From Phil1 sp963643205 (GTDB lineage: Bacteria; Bacillota; Clostridia; Christensenellales; CAG-138): 52,394 nt of DNA. Where the stretch lies: contig CAVIJJ010000010.1 in the NCBI GenBank assembly GCA_963643205.1, positions 1-52,394 of the forward strand, given 5' to 3'. The position numbers and the translations under genes are program-made. Numbering within the stretch: position 1 is the first letter of the stretch; each line of letters starts with the position of its first letter. Of the stretch, positions 16,616 through 25,977 are shown in pieces. The notes below the pieces were generated by a model. That model made no database searches and was not told the DNA's origin. It saw only the letters and a program-made list of their open reading frames with translations.

Positions 16616-18688
16616 ATGAGATTTGCGAAGGCGGTTGTAAAGCTCCGCATACCGATACTGATTTTAACGCTGCTTTTAATGATACCGTCCGTTATAGGCA
16701 TGGCGAAAACGCGCGTTAATTACGACATGCTCACCTATTTGCCCGAGGATATGGAAACCGTTATAGGGCAAAATGAGCTGCTTAAGGATTTTAACAAGGG
16801 CGCGTTCACGTTCCTTATATTCGAGAATATGCCCGATGAGGACGTGGCGAAGCTTAAGGAAAAGGTTGAGGCCATAGACCACGTTGACACGGTGCTGTGG
16901 TACAACTCCGTTGCGGATATTTCAATTCCCAAGGAGCTGCTGCCGGACAGCTTGTATGATGAGTTCAACACCGATCATTCCACCATGATGGCCGTGTTCT
17001 TCGATTCCGGCACGTCCGAGGACGTTACCATGAATGCCGTAAGCGAAATCCGCACGATTTGCGGAGAGCAGTGCTTTGTATCCGGCATGACCGCGCTGGT
17101 AGTTGATCTTAAGGACCTGTGCGAACAGGAGGAACCCACTTACGTGGCCCTCGCGGTAGCGCTTGCCTGCGCCGCCATGCTGCTGTTCCTTGACGGCTGG
17201 CTTATTCCGTTCGTATTCCTTGCGTCCATAGGCGCCATGATTCTGCTCAATATGGGATCGAACTACTTCTTTGGCGAGATATCCTATATTACCAAGGCGC
17301 TTTCCGCCGTGCTGCAGCTGGCCGTAACAATGGACTACTCAATATTCCTTTGGCACAGCTACAATGAGCAGCTTGAAAAAGGCCTTGCCAGCCACGACGC
17401 GATGGCAACCGCCATCAAGGAAACCATGACAAGCGTTATAGGCAGCTCCATTACCACTATTTCGGGCTTCATTGCCCTGTGCTTCATGAGCTTTACGCTT
17501 GGCCGCGACCTGGGTCTTGTTATGGCAAAGGGTGTTCTGCTCGGCGTTCTCGGCTGCGTAACCGTGCTGCCCTCGCTGATACTGGTGCTTGATAAGCCGC
17601 TCCAGAAAACCAAGCATAAGTCCATTATTCCGAATATGCGCGGCTTCGCGGGCAAGATAATAAAGGTATTCCCCGTGTTCCTTATAGTTTTCGCTCTGCT
17701 CATAGTGCCCGCGTACTACGGCTACAACAAGGCTAATGACGAGGTTTATTACGACATGGGCCAGTGCCTGCCGGAGGATATGAACTACGTTATAGCTCAC
17801 TCCAAGCTGAGCGAGGATTTCAACATAGCCTCAACCCACATGATTCTTATTGACTCGAACCTTTCGGCCAAGTCCGTAAAGAACATGATAAATGAGATGG
17901 AGCAGGTTGACGGCGTAAAGTACGTGCTCGGTCTTGAATCGGTAATCGGCTCCTCTGTGCCGCAGGAAATACTGCCGGACAGCGTAAAGAGCATACTGGA
18001 AAGCGACAAATGGGAGCTATTGCTTATAAACTCCGAGTATGCCCCGGCAAGCGACGCCGTAAACGAGCAGATTGCAAAGCTTACCGAAATACTTAAGTCC
18101 TACGACTCAAGCGGAATGATAATCGGCGAGGCGCCCTGCCTTAAGGACATGATTGAAACCACGGACCATGACTTTGCCGTTGTTACCGCGGTTTCCGTAG
18201 TGGCCATATTCATAATAATACTGCTGGTTGAGAAGAGCCTGACGCTGCCGATAATACTTATCGCGGTAATAGAGCTGGGCATATTCATAAACCTGGGCCT
18301 GCCGCACTACCTTGGGCAGAGCATGGCCTTCATAACGCCTATATGCATAAGCACCATTGAGCTTGGCGCAACGGTTGACTACGCCATACTTATGACAACC
18401 CGCTACAAGGCGGAGCGTATAGCCGGCAAGGGAAAGAGGGACGCCGTTTGGACCGCGCTTTATACCTCAATTCCTTCCATAATAGTTTCCGGCATGGGCA
18501 TGTTCGCCGCAACGTTCGGCGTGGCGCTCTATTCCAACATAGAGATTGTAAGCAGCATGTGCATGCTTATGGCCCGCGGCGCGGTGATCAGCATGCTGCT
18601 GGTAATATTCGTACTGCCCGCCATGTTTATGCTGCTGGATCGCGTTATTTGCAAAACAACGCTGGATATGAGAAATATAGACTGCTGA
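16616..18688 (+). CDS. RND superfamily (MMPL-type) exporter
   Basis: Proton-driven membrane exporter of lipids or hydrophobic compounds, 690 residues. It contains two MMPL repeats. Each has one initial membrane helix, a large extracytoplasmic loop (about 40-155 and 375-495) and a cluster of five helices. The loops begin with similar sequences (YDMLTYLPEDM and YDMGQCLPEDM), showing the internal duplication. Helix 4 candidates for proton relay include MDYSIFLWHSY and ATVDYAILMTTRY. AAGGAGG precedes the start. It follows the HdeD-like gene by 13 bases and precedes the heptad-repeat gene by 19. Confidence 0.92.
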   Translation: MRFAKAVVKLRIPILILTLLLMIPSVIGMAKTRVNYDMLTYLPEDMETVIGQNELLKDFNKGAFTFLIFENMPDEDVAKLKEKVEAIDHVDTVLWYNSVADISIPKELLPDSLYDEFNTDHSTMMAVFFDSGTSEDVTMNAVSEIRTICGEQCFVSGMTALVVDLKDLCEQEEPTYVALAVALACAAMLLFLDGWLIPFVFLASIGAMILLNMGSNYFFGEISYITKALSAVLQLAVTMDYSIFLWHSYNEQLEKGLASHDAMATAIKETMTSVIGSSITTISGFIALCFMSFTLGRDLGLVMAKGVLLGVLGCVTVLPSLILVLDKPLQKTKHKSIIPNMRGFAGKIIKVFPVFLIVFALLIVPAYYGYNKANDEVYYDMGQCLPEDMNYVIAHSKLSEDFNIASTHMILIDSNLSAKSVKNMINEMEQVDGVKYVLGLESVIGSSVPQEILPDSVKSILESDKWELLLINSEYAPASDAVNEQIAKLTEILKSYDSSGMIIGEAPCLKDMIETTDHDFAVVTAVSVVAIFIIILLVEKSLTLPIILIAVIELGIFINLGLPHYLGQSMAFITPICISTIELGATVDYAILMTTRYKAERIAGKGKRDAVWTALYTSIPSIIVSGMGMFAATFGVALYSNIEIVSSMCMLMARGAVISMLLVIFVLPAMFMLLDRVICKTTLDMRNIDC

Positions 18689-18707
18689 TTTAAGGAGGTA
18701 GCAAACA

Positions 18708-20954
18708 ATGAGTAAAATAACCAAGAGTATAATCGCGATAGGTCTTTGCGCGCTTCTCGGCGCCGGCGGAGTATGCGCCGCGCTTACGCAAACAGATGAC
18801 AATAAAACCGCCGAAGCCGTGACCGAGCAGGCCACGCTGCAGCAGACCACGGTGCGGGACAATACCGCCGTTGCCGCGTCAAATGTCGATTCCGACGAGG
18901 TTTCAAAGGATGAAACCGTATACGTGCTTGCCGGTGCCGACGGAACGGTGCAGAAGATAATAGTAAGCGACTGGATAAAGAACGCCGGAAGCGGTGAGGT
19001 TTACGATAAATCCACTCTTACGGACATTGAAAACGTTAAGGGTGAGGAAACCTACACCATGAACGGCGACGGCATGACCGTTTGGGATGCCGAGGGCAAC
19101 GACATTTATTACCGGGGAAATACCGATAAGGAACTGCCCGTAGGCATGAGCGTTACGTATAAGCTGGACGGCAAGTCCGTTTCCGCCGAAGAGCTTGCGG
19201 GAAAGAGCGGCAAGGTTACAATCCGCTTTGATTACGAAAACCGCAGCTACGAGACCGTTGAGATAGACGGCGAGGAAGAGAATATATATGTCCCCTTTGC
19301 CATGCTCACCGGCATGATACTCGATAACAGCAGTTTCTCAAACGTTGAGATAAGCAACGGCAAGCTGATTAACGATGGCGACCGCACAATCGCGATCGGC
19401 CTTGCGATGCCCGGCCTGCAGGAGGACCTTGGCATAAGCGAGGATAAGCTTGAAATCCCCTCCTATGTTGAGATTACGGCCGACGCCACGAATTTTGAGC
19501 TTGGCACAACCGTTACCGTAGCCACTAACGAATTGTTCAACGGCCATGACACCACGGACATTGAGTCCGCGTTTGACGAGATTGGCTCCCTCAGCGAGCT
19601 TAGCGATGCCATGGCGCAGCTTATGGACGGCTCCTCCGCCCTTTATGACGGGCTTTGCACTCTGCTTGATAAGTCAAGCGAGCTTATAAGCGGCATTGAC
19701 CAGCTTGCGGACGGCGCCAAGGCGATACTTGACGGCGCGGAGTCGCTTGATTCCGGCGCGGCTCAGCTTAAATCCGGCCTGAGTGAGCTTTCAAACGGCC
19801 TTGACACACTTTCTTCCAACAGCTCTTCGCTGAACAGCGGCGCCAAGCAGGTATTCAATACTCTCCTTTCAACCGCCTCTTCCGAGATAAGCAAGGCCGG
19901 CATAAGCATACCCGAGCTTACGATTGATAATTACGCAACCGTTCTTGACAGCGTAATAGCCTCGCTTGACGAAACCTCCGTATACAATCAGGCTCTTGGC
20001 CAGGTTACAAGCGCGGTAAACGCCAAGCGCCCCGAAATAAACGAAAAGGTAACCGCCGCCGTGCGTGAGCAGGTAACCGCGAGCGTTACCGCCGCTGTTA
20101 AGAGCCAAGTTACATCCTCCGTTACCTCCGCCGTGCGTGAGCAGGTTAGCGCGCAGGTAATAAGCGCCGCTGTCGGCATGAGCAAAGCCGATTATGATTC
20201 CGCCGTTGCCGCGGGATTGGTGAGCGAAGAGCAGCAGGCGGCCGTGAACGCGGCCATAGACGAGCAGATGGCGTCCGAATCCGTGCAGGCCACGATAGAC
20301 GCTACCGTTGCCGCGAAGATGGAAAGCGACGAAATAAAGGCCACCATCTCCGCCAATGTTGAGGAACAGATGCAGTCCGAGTCCGTGCAGGGCACGATAT
20401 CACAGAATACCGATACCCAGGTTCAGAAGGCAATATCCGAAAATATGTCCTCCGAGGCTGTGCAGTCCCAGCTTTCCGCCGCGTCCGCCGGTGCCGCAAG
20501 CATAATTTCGCTTAAGTCCTCGCTTGATAGCTACAATACCTTCTACCTTGGTCTTCTCTCCTATACCGGCGGCGTTGATTCCGCGGCAAGCGGAGCAGGC
20601 AAGCTGTATAGCGGTGCGGGCGAGCTTAAGGACGGCACGGCACAGCTTAAGGCCGGCGCGCAGACCCTTTACAACGGTGTTCTTACCCTTAAGGACGGCG
20701 CACCCGCACTGGTTGAGGGCGTAACGCAGCTTAAGGACGGCGCCATGCAGCTTTCCGACGGCATGAAGCGCTTTAACGAGGAAGGCATACAGAAGCTTAT
20801 AGACTTCATTGACGGCGACCTTACAAGCATAACCACCAGGCTTAAAGCCACCATGGATGTGTCTAACGACTACTGCAACTATTCCGGCATAAGCGACGGC
20901 ATGTCCGGCCGGGTAAAGTTCATATACCGCACGGACGAGATAAGCGCGGAGTAA
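18708..20954 (+). CDS. Membrane-anchored or secreted protein with xxxLxxG heptad repeats
   Basis: A 748-residue protein with a single N-terminal hydrophobic segment (about 6-26), probably a signal or anchor. A beta-rich N-terminal half reaches about residue 295. Two blocks follow of heptads of the pattern xxxLxxG (for example LADGAKAILDGAESL), near 300-385 and 625-700. Between them, about 425-590, is a Ser/Val/Gln-rich region of degenerate helical repeats (VREQVTASV, VKSQVTSSV, VREQVSAQV). Such heptads occur in the outer region of YhgE/Pip-like proteins, but I see no C-terminal membrane domain here. Its position after an RND exporter suggests a periplasm-like bridging partner across the cell wall. 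That is inference. Confidence 0.82.
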   Translation: MSKITKSIIAIGLCALLGAGGVCAALTQTDDNKTAEAVTEQATLQQTTVRDNTAVAASNVDSDEVSKDETVYVLAGADGTVQKIIVSDWIKNAGSGEVYDKSTLTDIENVKGEETYTMNGDGMTVWDAEGNDIYYRGNTDKELPVGMSVTYKLDGKSVSAEELAGKSGKVTIRFDYENRSYETVEIDGEEENIYVPFAMLTGMILDNSSFSNVEISNGKLINDGDRTIAIGLAMPGLQEDLGISEDKLEIPSYVEITADATNFELGTTVTVATNELFNGHDTTDIESAFDEIGSLSELSDAMAQLMDGSSALYDGLCTLLDKSSELISGIDQLADGAKAILDGAESLDSGAAQLKSGLSELSNGLDTLSSNSSSLNSGAKQVFNTLLSTASSEISKAGISIPELTIDNYATVLDSVIASLDETSVYNQALGQVTSAVNAKRPEINEKVTAAVREQVTASVTAAVKSQVTSSVTSAVREQVSAQVISAAVGMSKADYDSAVAAGLVSEEQQAAVNAAIDEQMASESVQATIDATVAAKMESDEIKATISANVEEQMQSESVQGTISQNTDTQVQKAISENMSSEAVQSQLSAASAGAASIISLKSSLDSYNTFYLGLLSYTGGVDSAASGAGKLYSGAGELKDGTAQLKAGAQTLYNGVLTLKDGAPALVEGVTQLKDGAMQLSDGMKRFNEEGIQKLIDFIDGDLTSITTRLKATMDVSNDYCNYSGISDGMSGRVKFIYRTDEISAE

Positions 20955-20969
20955 AAAATAAGGAGCAAA

Positions 20970-20992
20970 AAAGAGGGGCATCGCCCCTCTTT
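20970..20992. terminator. Bidirectional terminator between the export cluster and the ABC operon
   Basis: Perfect 10-bp stem AAAGAGGGGC / GCCCCTCTTT with a 3-base loop. A-rich and T-rich flanks on both sides suit it to converging genes ending at 20954 and 21005. Confidence 0.85.
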
Positions 20993-21004
20993 TACTTTGT
21001 CCTG

Positions 21005-22303
21005 TTATTCGTTTCTTATTGCCGCAAGCGGTGATAGCTTCATAGCGCGCATTGCGGGATAAAGGCCCGATATAAGCGCCACAGCCACCGAAAACGCCAG
21101 CGCGCCTATTGCCAAATAGAACGGTATAACGCTCCTAAGGCCGCTGCTCACAAGCAAATCGTTTAATACAAAGCTTAGCGCGTAGCTTACGCCAAGGCCG
21201 AGCGCTCCGCCGAAAAAGCCTATGTATGCGGCCTCCGTAAGGAACAGACCGGCTATATTTGACATGCGGCAGCCAAGAACCTTTATAATGCCAATCTCCT
21301 TTGTGCGCTCGTATATGCTCATCATCATGGTGTTCATAATGCCTATCGCGGCCACCAGCAGCGAAACGCCGCCTATAGCGCCCAGAAGATACTGCGTTTG
21401 CTTCAGCTGCTGCTCGCTCTGCTCCAGCCATTCCTGAATGCAGTTTGCGCCAAAGCCCAGCTCCTCAATCTTTGCCTTAACGGTAAGCACGTCGTCTATT
21501 TCGGAGCATTTCACTATAACCTGGTCATAGTTTTTAAGGTTAAGGGATATGAAGTCGCTGTTTTCCTTGGCAAGCTTTTCAAGCACCTTCATATCAACCA
21601 GGCAATACCAGCCGAAGTCGCTGCTGTCTTCGGAAACCGTACCCGTTGGCACAACGGTGTAAAACTTGCCCTTGGCAACGCCGGAATCCGAATCATCGTA
21701 ATTATAAATGTTTGAATAGTCAAACGTAAGCTTTATTCTGGAGCGGGACGTTATCTTCGGGTTTCCGTCCTTATCCACGGCCTGCGAGTAGTGGGAGGAG
21801 TTCATATCGTAAAAGTTAAGATAGAAGCTCTCCGGCACGAGCATCTGAACCTTTCCTCCGGAAACTCTGTTGCCGGGGTATTCACCCTCCGTCAGCTTTA
21901 TTCCGAATTTTTCGGCCTCGTCAAAGTCAACGGCCATAATGCTCACGTCAGAGGAGTATTTGCCGCTTGTAACGTATCCCCATGTGGTTACCATGGGCAT
22001 CGCGGCCTCAACCCCCTCTATTTGCTTTATTTGGTTGAGCGCCTTTTTATCAAGCGTAACCTCTTCATATCTACTTTCTCCGCTGCTCGATTCGGTATAG
22101 CGGTAGTTCGATACGGTTATGTTTGTAAGGCTTCCCATTTGGGAATAGCTTTCAATTAGGCTTTGCCTCATGCCAACGCCGAGCGACACCATTACAACTA
22201 TGCTGCACGTGCCTATTACCATGCCCAGCACCGTTAAAAACGCCCTCAATTTGCGCCGCCACAGATTCAGGAACGCCGTGCGGAGCAGATCCGGGAAACT
22301 CAT
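21005..22303 (-). CDS. ABC transporter permease, MacB/FtsX type
   Basis: Membrane subunit of a MacB/LolC-type system, 432 residues. One N-terminal membrane helix (about 18-43) precedes a large extracellular MacB-PCD-like domain (about 45-290). Three C-terminal helices and the FtsX motif region follow (ERTKEIGIIKVLGCRMSNIAGLFLTEA). This architecture uses mechanotransmission rather than a classical channel. Its ATG overlaps the stop of the COG1361-like gene in ATGA, so the surface protein and permease are coupled. The cognate ATPase is two genes upstream. Confidence 0.92.
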   Translation of the reverse strand: MSFPDLLRTAFLNLWRRKLRAFLTVLGMVIGTCSIVVMVSLGVGMRQSLIESYSQMGSLTNITVSNYRYTESSSGESRYEEVTLDKKALNQIKQIEGVEAAMPMVTTWGYVTSGKYSSDVSIMAVDFDEAEKFGIKLTEGEYPGNRVSGGKVQMLVPESFYLNFYDMNSSHYSQAVDKDGNPKITSRSRIKLTFDYSNIYNYDDSDSGVAKGKFYTVVPTGTVSEDSSDFGWYCLVDMKVLEKLAKENSDFISLNLKNYDQVIVKCSEIDDVLTVKAKIEELGFGANCIQEWLEQSEQQLKQTQYLLGAIGGVSLLVAAIGIMNTMMMSIYERTKEIGIIKVLGCRMSNIAGLFLTEAAYIGFFGGALGLGVSYALSFVLNDLLVSSGLRSVIPFYLAIGALAFSVAVALISGLYPAMRAMKLSPLAAIRNE

Positions 22304-24075
22304 ATATCCTCCAGATCCCTGGCGCGCTTCTTTTTAAGCAGCACTATCGCCGCAACTGCCGCGCCCGCTACAACCACGCCTATCACTATCCAAAGCCAAA
22401 CCGGCATGCCGGAGGAGGATGAAGTGTCTTCCATGGTATAGTCCATGTATTCATAGTCTGTGTTTATGGTATCGTCGTAGCTATAAGCCTCGGTAACATA
22501 AAGGCTGAGCGGCAGCCTTTCTTCCTTCTGCTCCTCAAGGGAGTCCTCGTAGGTTATAACTATTTCGCCGTCTATCTGGCCGGGGGTGGCGGTTATTACG
22601 GAAATATCCGCGCGCAGCGAGTTGCCCGCCGCAAGGGTGCCCTGGAAGAAGGAATCCTCAAGGGTAAGCCCGTCGCCCTCAACGGTTATGATGCAGTTGT
22701 ATATGGCGCTGCGGCCCATATTGTATATTGAAAAATACACGGGCACGCTCTCGCCCTCCATCGCCTCGCCGTCAACGGTAGGATCGTCTATTTTAAGCCT
22801 TATCTTCTGCATAACCGTAACGGGTATGGAGGCTGACGCCTCGCCCTTAGCGAGCGATTCCGGGCGGGCCTTGGAGCCTTCGTACTCAAAGTCCAGCTTT
22901 AATTCATAGGCCTTGGCCTCCGTATCGGCGGCCGTGGCTATGCTCATGGTCAGGGTTTTGCTTTCGCCCTTCGCAAGCTTATCTATAAACAGGGTGTTTG
23001 AGCCTTCCGCGGGGGTAAGCTTACCGGTTTCGGCATTGTTTGAAACCGTAACCAGTACGCTCTTCACGTCCTCCTCGCTTGATGTGTTGCGCACGGTGAA
23101 GGTAAGGTCAAATGTGTCGCCCGCCTCTATTTTTTCGGAGGAGAACTGGTAGCTGTCCACAACAAGCTTGGGCAGAGTCTGGGTGGTGGTGCCGTCGGCA
23201 GAGTCCGCGCCCTCATAGCCCTTTGTAACGTTTACATAAAGGCTTATGTCACAGGATTCGGTGGTGGTGCCCTCCGCGCTGCCCCAGCCGCGGTCGTAAG
23301 TTATGGTGAAGTCAACCTTCTTCACGCCCGCCGTAACCTTGTCGGCAAAGCGCATATTGAACTGAAATTCTATAACCTGGTTGGTGCCTATTGCGCCGGC
23401 GTAGCTTAATGTATAGTCAATCTGCTCCACAGCGAACGGGAATTCTTCAAGGCTGGTTGAAATCTTTGGTGTGGCCTTTATGTTTGAAACCGGGCCGTCC
23501 ACGCAAAGCAGCGGGAGCCTTACCGTAACCTTGCCGCCGTTCTTGCCGGAGGCGGTGGAAACAATAAAGCCGTTCGTGTCGTAGCTTGAAAGCATGAACG
23601 CGGCGGTAGACTTGGTGGGGTCGGTGGTGTTGGTTTGCGCCGCTTCTATGCTTATTGTTATATTCGCGGTTTTGGTTATGCCGTTATCGAAATTAAACGT
23701 AAGAAGGTCAGCGTAAGTCCCCGCCGCGGTAGTGCTAAGCGGAGGATTAAGCAAAACATCCGCGCTTGATCCCGCAGGTATGGTTGCGTCAGCCTCATAA
23801 TTCTTCATGTTCAGCACATTGCCCTTGGCGCTTACCGAATCAAGCTTTATATCCGCATCGCCCTCGTTTGTTACGGTAACGGGGATATACGCAACGCCGG
23901 TTCCGACTATCGCGCCGCCTACCGAAACGGTAACATCCTTGGACTCGGTGACAAGTTCGGGTGTCGGAGTCGTTGTCGTTGTCGGAGTGGGTGTAACATT
24001 ATCCGCGAACGCGGTGGGGCATACGGCCATGAGCAGCACGGCCGCCATTAAAATTGCGATTATTCTGCGCTTCAT
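22300..24075 (-). CDS. Cell-surface protein with repeated CARDB/COG1361-like Ig domains and C-terminal anchor
   Basis: A secreted, membrane-anchored protein of 591 residues. A signal peptide covers about 1-25. A short Thr/Pro spacer follows, then several beta-sandwich segments of COG1361/CARDB type with phrases such as VTVTNEGDADI and FTVRNTSSEEDVKSV. A C-terminal membrane helix (about 557-580) ends in KKKRARD. The start is the ATG at 24075, with an AGGGAG site, not the open frame 18 codons upstream. It is encoded between the ATPase and the permease, a recurrent arrangement of COG1361 proteins with MacB-like ABC systems. It is probably the extracytoplasmic adaptor. The substrate is unknown. 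Confidence 0.82.
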   Translation of the reverse strand: MKRRIIAILMAAVLLMAVCPTAFADNVTPTPTTTTTPTPELVTESKDVTVSVGGAIVGTGVAYIPVTVTNEGDADIKLDSVSAKGNVLNMKNYEADATIPAGSSADVLLNPPLSTTAAGTYADLLTFNFDNGITKTANITISIEAAQTNTTDPTKSTAAFMLSSYDTNGFIVSTASGKNGGKVTVRLPLLCVDGPVSNIKATPKISTSLEEFPFAVEQIDYTLSYAGAIGTNQVIEFQFNMRFADKVTAGVKKVDFTITYDRGWGSAEGTTTESCDISLYVNVTKGYEGADSADGTTTQTLPKLVVDSYQFSSEKIEAGDTFDLTFTVRNTSSEEDVKSVLVTVSNNAETGKLTPAEGSNTLFIDKLAKGESKTLTMSIATAADTEAKAYELKLDFEYEGSKARPESLAKGEASASIPVTVMQKIRLKIDDPTVDGEAMEGESVPVYFSIYNMGRSAIYNCIITVEGDGLTLEDSFFQGTLAAGNSLRADISVITATPGQIDGEIVITYEDSLEEQKEERLPLSLYVTEAYSYDDTINTDYEYMDYTMEDTSSSSGMPVWLWIVIGVVVAGAAVAAIVLLKKKRARDLEDI

Positions 24076-24103
24076 TTCTGTGATCTCCCTGTTCGTTGTC
24101 TGT

Positions 24104-24898
24104 TTATTTTTCAGCCGTATCGGCTTCATCCTCGTTTTGATCGCCTATCGTTCTTTGCGGGCGCGGGGTAAGATAAGTCGGGTTCTCGTTTTTCCTCATC
24201 TCCACTACCCTGCCGTCAAGAATTTTTATAATCTTATCCGCGTACATGGCCATGTTCGGGTCGTGCGTAACCATTACAAGGGTTTTCCCCCGGCTTCGCA
24301 TAACCTCGCATATTGTGCGCATAACATCGTCGGACGTATTGGAATCCAGATTGCCCGTAGGCTCGTCGGCAAACACTATGTCCGGGTTTGTTACAAGCGC
24401 CCTCGCTATGCCCACGCGCTGCTGCTGGCCGCCGCTCATCTGGGAGGGCTTGTGCTTTAGGTGCTTGCCAAGGCCCATTACGTTAAGCGCCTCAACCGCC
24501 AAAGCCTCCCGCTTCTTCCTGGGCACTCCCCTGAACGAAAGCGGAAACGCCACGTTTTCCACGGCCGTATAATACGGCATAAGATTAAAGGACTGGAATA
24601 TGAATCCAACGTGCTTCTGGCGAAAAACTATAAGCTCGCTTTGGCTCATCTTATCAAGCCTTTTTCCGGCTATAACTATTTCGCCGCTTGTAACGTGCTC
24701 AAGGCCCGCAAGCACATTGAGCAGCGTGGATTTGCCGCTTCCGCTCGGGCCTATTATGCTTACCATCTCGCCCGGCATAATGCTCAGGTCCACTCCGCGC
24801 AGAGCCTGAATATCCACGCTTCCTACCTTGTATGTTTTTTTAACGTTGCGGGTTTGAATTATGGGCTGCGCGGTTTCGGTATTTTTTGCCGTTTCCAA
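24104..24898 (-). CDS. ABC transporter ATP-binding protein, MacB/LolD type
   Basis: ATPase of the MacB-like system, 264 residues from the proposed TTG start. Walker A GPSGSGKST, signature MSGGQQQR, Walker B VFADEPTGNLDS and the switch His in VMVTHDPNMA are all visible. The frame runs 36 codons further upstream to 25006, but that stretch crosses the likely promoter and palindrome. The TTG at 24898 has GGGGGAG seven bases before it, so I place the start there. It is the first gene of the ATPase / surface protein / permease operon. Confidence 0.9.
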   Translation of the reverse strand: METAKNTETAQPIIQTRNVKKTYKVGSVDIQALRGVDLSIMPGEMVSIIGPSGSGKSTLLNVLAGLEHVTSGEIVIAGKRLDKMSQSELIVFRQKHVGFIFQSFNLMPYYTAVENVAFPLSFRGVPRKKREALAVEALNVMGLGKHLKHKPSQMSGGQQQRVGIARALVTNPDIVFADEPTGNLDSNTSDDVMRTICEVMRSRGKTLVMVTHDPNMAMYADKIIKILDGRVVEMRKNENPTYLTPRPQRTIGDQNEDEADTAEK

Positions 24899-24941
24899 GC
24901 CTTTACTCCCCCTTTCCGTAAATGCCCTGTTTTGGGCAAAT

Positions 24942-24964
24942 ATTCTACCGATATAGTCTATATC
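24942..24964 (-). promoter_or_regulatory. -10 box with adjoining perfect palindrome upstream of the MacB-type operon
   Basis: Minus-strand TAGAAT (24947-24942) lies about 45 bases before the proposed start. Immediately upstream is the perfect inverted repeat GATATA-GTC-TATATC (24950-24964). No good -35 box occurs at 17 bases. The arrangement suggests a regulator-dependent promoter. Confidence 0.5.
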
Positions 24965-25000
24965 CTTTTTCACGGCATTGCAAATGAACAATGTGTGAAT

Positions 25001-25032
25001 AAGCAAAAAGCGACGGAAAATTCCATCGCTTT
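25001..25032 (-). terminator. Terminator downstream of mrp
   Basis: Stem of 11 pairs with one mismatch (25007-25018 / 25021-25032). On the minus strand it is followed by a TTTTT run, about 50 bases after the mrp stop. Confidence 0.75.
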
Positions 25033-25082
25033 CTTTTCATTAAATATAACGTTCCCTGCGCAAAAAAGGTTGCGCGGAAATT

Positions 25083-25931
25083 TTATTTTTTGTAATTATC
25101 CGGCAGCGCCTGAATGGCGGTGAATATCTCCTCAAGCCCGTCCAGCTGAACGGCCTCTATCTTGCCCTCGTCGCTGAGCATGGCCACTATGGGATCAATG
25201 GGCAGGGACGCGCATACGCCTATGCCGTGCTTTTCCGCAAGCTCCTCAACATGGCTTTCGCCAAAGGGATATATCTTCCTTCCGCAGTCCGGGCAGGTAA
25301 CATAGCTCATGTTTTCAACAATGCCGAGCACGGGTATGTTCATCATGTGCGCCATGTTAACGGCCTTTTCGACTATCATGCTTACAAGCTCCTGCGGGCT
25401 TGTTACAACAATTATTCCGTCAAGCGGTATGGACTGGAAAACCGTAAGGGGCACATCTCCCGTTCCCGGGGGCATGTCTATAAACATAATGTCCTCATGG
25501 CTCCATATAACGTCCTGCCAAAACTGCTTTACAACGCCCGCTATAACCGGTCCGCGCCAAACAACGGGGGCTGTTACGTCGTCAAGCAGCAGGTTTATGC
25601 TCATCACGTCTATGCCCGTTGCGGTCTTCATGGGCAGTATGGCCTCTCCCGTGCCTTCCGCCATTCCCTTAAGGCCGAATACCTTGGGTATGGAGGGGCC
25701 GGTAATATCCGCATCCAGCACGGCCGTATCAAGTCCGGCGCGCCTTGCGGTTACGGCAAGCAGGCTTGTTACAAGGGACTTGCCTACGCCGCCCTTGCCG
25801 CTTACTATGCCTATCGTCTTATTAACCCTGCTCATGGGGTTAAGCTTTTCGATAAAGTCCGCCGGGTTATGGGTGCGGCTTGCGCATTCTTCGCCGCAGG
25901 AGGAACAATCGTGTGTACAATTCTCGCTCAT
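25083..25931 (-). CDS. Mrp/NBP35-family ATP-binding iron-sulfur carrier
   Basis: P-loop NTPase that binds and delivers Fe-S clusters, 282 residues. The deviant Walker A SGKGGVGKS (44-52) and switch region DADITGPSIPKVFG define the family. The N-terminus has a cysteine-rich segment (C5, C9, C12, C16) as in NBP35/ApbC-type proteins, and there is a CPDCG pair near 217 for the bridging cluster. The N-terminal MIP18 domain found in many Mrp proteins is missing. The ATG has a GGAG site. Its promoter overlaps that of the divergent M23 lipoprotein gene. Confidence 0.93.
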   Translation of the reverse strand: MSENCTHDCSSCGEECASRTHNPADFIEKLNPMSRVNKTIGIVSGKGGVGKSLVTSLLAVTARRAGLDTAVLDADITGPSIPKVFGLKGMAEGTGEAILPMKTATGIDVMSINLLLDDVTAPVVWRGPVIAGVVKQFWQDVIWSHEDIMFIDMPPGTGDVPLTVFQSIPLDGIIVVTSPQELVSMIVEKAVNMAHMMNIPVLGIVENMSYVTCPDCGRKIYPFGESHVEELAEKHGIGVCASLPIDPIVAMLSDEGKIEAVQLDGLEEIFTAIQALPDNYKK

Positions 25932-25977
25932 GGTACATCTCCGTTTTTATTTTAGGGCATACAATGTCCTTAGTATC

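Noticed and set aside
19981..20480. Repetitive sequence that could suggest a CRISPR or tandem DNA repeat
   Set aside because: The repetition is at protein level (degenerate helical repeats in frame); DNA units are not identical or evenly spaced.
24899..25006. N-terminal extension of the MacB-type ATPase from an ATG at 25006
   Set aside because: It would translate through the -10 box and palindrome; a TTG with a good ribosome site at 24898 fits the family's N-terminus.
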